Assembly: GCA_049602715.1 (NCBI GenBank) | Contig: JBMYRX010000050.1 | Coordinates: forward strand, 1-13,576 | Direction of reading: 5' to 3' | DNA length: 13,576 bases | Origin: GCA-2697345 sp049602715 | GTDB taxonomy: Bacteria > Pseudomonadota > Alphaproteobacteria > Rhodobacterales > Rhodobacteraceae | In this document: in pieces, positions 12,019-13,576 of the stretch | How positions within the stretch are numbered: position 1 is the first letter of the stretch | How the letters are laid out: every line of letters starts with the position of its first letter | Notes under the pieces: generated by a model | Seen by the model: only the letters and a program-made list of their open reading frames with translations | Databases searched by the model: none | Told to the model about the DNA's origin: nothing | Program-made: the position numbers and the translations under genes

Positions 12019-13576
12019 ATGGGAATAAATAAAAAAGAGCGCTTACTAATTATCGATTTTGGGAGCCAAGTGACTCAGTTAATAGCTCGACGTTTAAGGG
12101 AATTAAACGTTTATTGTGAAATTCATCCCTATCAAAACGCTACATACTCATTTTTAAGGAAATTCTCTCCTAAAGCAATAATATTATCCGGTGGTCCTGA
12201 TAGCGTAATTCGAAAAGAGAGCCCAAGAGTTGATCAAGAAATATTTTCGTTGGGTATTCCAATTTTGGGTATTTGCTATGGTCAGCAGCTTATGATGCAA
12301 CAGTTAGGGGGAGCGGTTGAGAGTGGCAACGATACCGCAGAGTTTGGGAGAGCTTTTCTAAGTAAAAACGGAGAATTAGATATTTTAAGCGGTTGGTTCA
12401 AGAATGGCTCCGAACAAGTCTGGATGAGTCACGGAGACCATGTAAGTAAAATTGCACCAGGATTCTCTATATTTGGGAGTTCTCCAAATGCACCATTCGC
12501 TGTTGTCGCAGATACCAATCGACACTTTTATGCAGTCCAGTTCCATCCAGAAGTACATCATACACCCAACGGAAAGCTCTTATTTAAGAATTTTGTTAAA
12601 TTAGCTGGATTTTCGGGTGATTGGACCATGGATTCTTATAAAGCGATTGCCATTGAGAAAATACGGAATCAAGTTGGTCAGAAAAAGGTGATTTGCGGTT
12701 TATCTGGGGGTGTCGACAGTTCAGTTGCAGCCATTTTAATTCATGAAGCAATTGGCGATCAACTTACCTGTGTCTTTGTCGACCACGGGCTTTTACGTCA
12801 GGAAGAAGCTGACGAAGTTATTTCAATGTTTAAAAGTAACTATAATATTCCTTTAATTCATGCCGAGGAGTCAGAGCTGTTCCTAGAGCAATTAGTTGGT
12901 ATTTCAGACCCAGAAAAAAAACGTAAAATAATCGGCAGTCTGTTCATTGATGTTTTCCAAAAGTATGCAAATCAGATTGAAGGTGCTGAATTTCTAGCGC
13001 AAGGCACTTTATACCCTGATGTAATTGAGTCCGTCAGCTTTTCGGGAGGGCCTTCAGTCACTATTAAATCTCATCATAATGTCGGAGGGTTACCCGAAAA
13101 AATGGGTTTAAAACTTATTGAACCTCTTAGAGAGCTATTTAAGGATGAAGTGCGTGAACTAGGAAAAGAACTGGGTTTACCAGTTGATTTTATTAATCGC
13201 CATCCATTCCCAGGGCCCGGCTTGGCAATTAGGTGTCCAGGAGAAATAACATTAGATAAGTTAGAAATACTGAGAAGAGCTGATGCAATTTACATAGATC
13301 AAATACGTAAACACGGGTTATATGATAAGATATGGCAAGCCTTTGTAGCCATATTACCAGTTCGAACAGTCGGAGTTATGGGTGACGCGCGAACTTATGA
13401 TTATGCGTGTACCTTGAGGGCAGTGACCTCAGTGGATGGAATGACAGCGGATTATTATCCATTTGATCATAATTTTCTTGGGGAGACCTCCACAAGAATT
13501 ATAAACGAAGTCGAAGGAATAAATAGGGTTACGTATGATATAACCTCTAAACCTCCGGGAACAATTGAGTGGGAAT
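12019..13576 (+). CDS. guaA: GMP synthase (glutamine-hydrolysing), lacking only its stop codon at the window edge
   Basis: Makes GMP from XMP, ATP and glutamine. The frame runs for 519 codons to TIEWE and the window ends on the next base, a T that should begin the stop codon; homologues end at the same IEWE. The N-terminal glutamine amidotransferase domain has the nucleophile Cys86 in GICYGQQ and His176/Glu178 in QFHPEVHHTPNG. The ATP-pyrophosphatase PP-loop is SGGVDSS at 229-235, followed by VDHGLLR. The C-terminal dimerisation domain has RHPFPGPGLAIR, PVRTVGVMGDARTYDY and TSKPPGTIEWE. The ATG at 12019 gives the N-terminus MGINKKERLLIIDFGSQVTQLIARR. No strong Shine-Dalgarno is present; AGAT is the only weak candidate. 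It is divergent from the mttB-like gene. Confidence 0.96.
   Translation, partial: MGINKKERLLIIDFGSQVTQLIARRLRELNVYCEIHPYQNATYSFLRKFSPKAIILSGGPDSVIRKESPRVDQEIFSLGIPILGICYGQQLMMQQLGGAVESGNDTAEFGRAFLSKNGELDILSGWFKNGSEQVWMSHGDHVSKIAPGFSIFGSSPNAPFAVVADTNRHFYAVQFHPEVHHTPNGKLLFKNFVKLAGFSGDWTMDSYKAIAIEKIRNQVGQKKVICGLSGGVDSSVAAILIHEAIGDQLTCVFVDHGLLRQEEADEVISMFKSNYNIPLIHAEESELFLEQLVGISDPEKKRKIIGSLFIDVFQKYANQIEGAEFLAQGTLYPDVIESVSFSGGPSVTIKSHHNVGGLPEKMGLKLIEPLRELFKDEVRELGKELGLPVDFINRHPFPGPGLAIRCPGEITLDKLEILRRADAIYIDQIRKHGLYDKIWQAFVAILPVRTVGVMGDARTYDYACTLRAVTSVDGMTADYYPFDHNFLGETSTRIINEVEGINRVTYDITSKPPGTIEWE

Overview
The window looks like part of an AT-rich alphaproteobacterial chromosome, probably a small-genome marine or free-living lineage. 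Three things support this: a two-piece, circularly permuted tmRNA gene of the alphaproteobacterial type; a coq10-like gene and lipA kept as near neighbours on one strand; and an ArgJ-like protein that reads like the rhizobial form of that enzyme. The exact genus cannot be told from the sequence. I see no insertion sequence, phage gene, CRISPR array or tRNA.

Layout. 1-1577: a DUF2182 membrane protein (-) and a divergent FadR/FCD-type GntR regulator (+), with a GT-N3-AC operator-like site against the regulator's start codon. 1640-1990: the split tmRNA locus, acceptor piece first and then the coding piece, with a readable degradation tag ending in ALAA. 2013-2432: a small secreted protein of unknown function. 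2457-3641: an ArgJ-like protein (-) lacking several residues expected for ornithine acetyltransferase. 3850-4664: a GFA-type zinc protein and a small cupin (+), closed by a 12-bp hairpin. 4787-5035: a single-domain ParB-like protein (-). 5206-6144: a ureohydrolase of the agmatinase/guanidinobutyrase type with altered active-site motifs (+).

6186-8647 is a minus-strand block: coq10/ratA-like, then RidA, then a class III aminotransferase, then a 53-residue Cys-rich zinc-ribbon protein. 8711-9250 is hpt (+), sitting between coq10-like and lipA and overlapping the 3' end of lipA by 11 bases. 9240-10214 is lipA and 10304-11845 is a non-pyrrolysine MttB-family methyltransferase (both -). 12019-13576 is guaA (+), complete except that the window ends on the first base of its stop codon.

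How it fits together. Housekeeping genes (ssrA, lipA, coq10-like, hpt, guaA) are interleaved with small-molecule nitrogen metabolism: ArgJ-like, ureohydrolase, aminotransferase with RidA, and MttB. One reading is that the ureohydrolase frees an omega-amino compound from a guanidino substrate and that the aminotransferase and RidA handle that amine and its reactive imine/enamine by-products. This is inference from gene content, because the two units are convergent and not one operon. The most unusual points are the permuted tmRNA with all its signature elements visible, the ArgJ-like protein with a missing glutamate and missing C-terminal tail, the ureohydrolase with three altered motifs, and the short zinc-ribbon gene.
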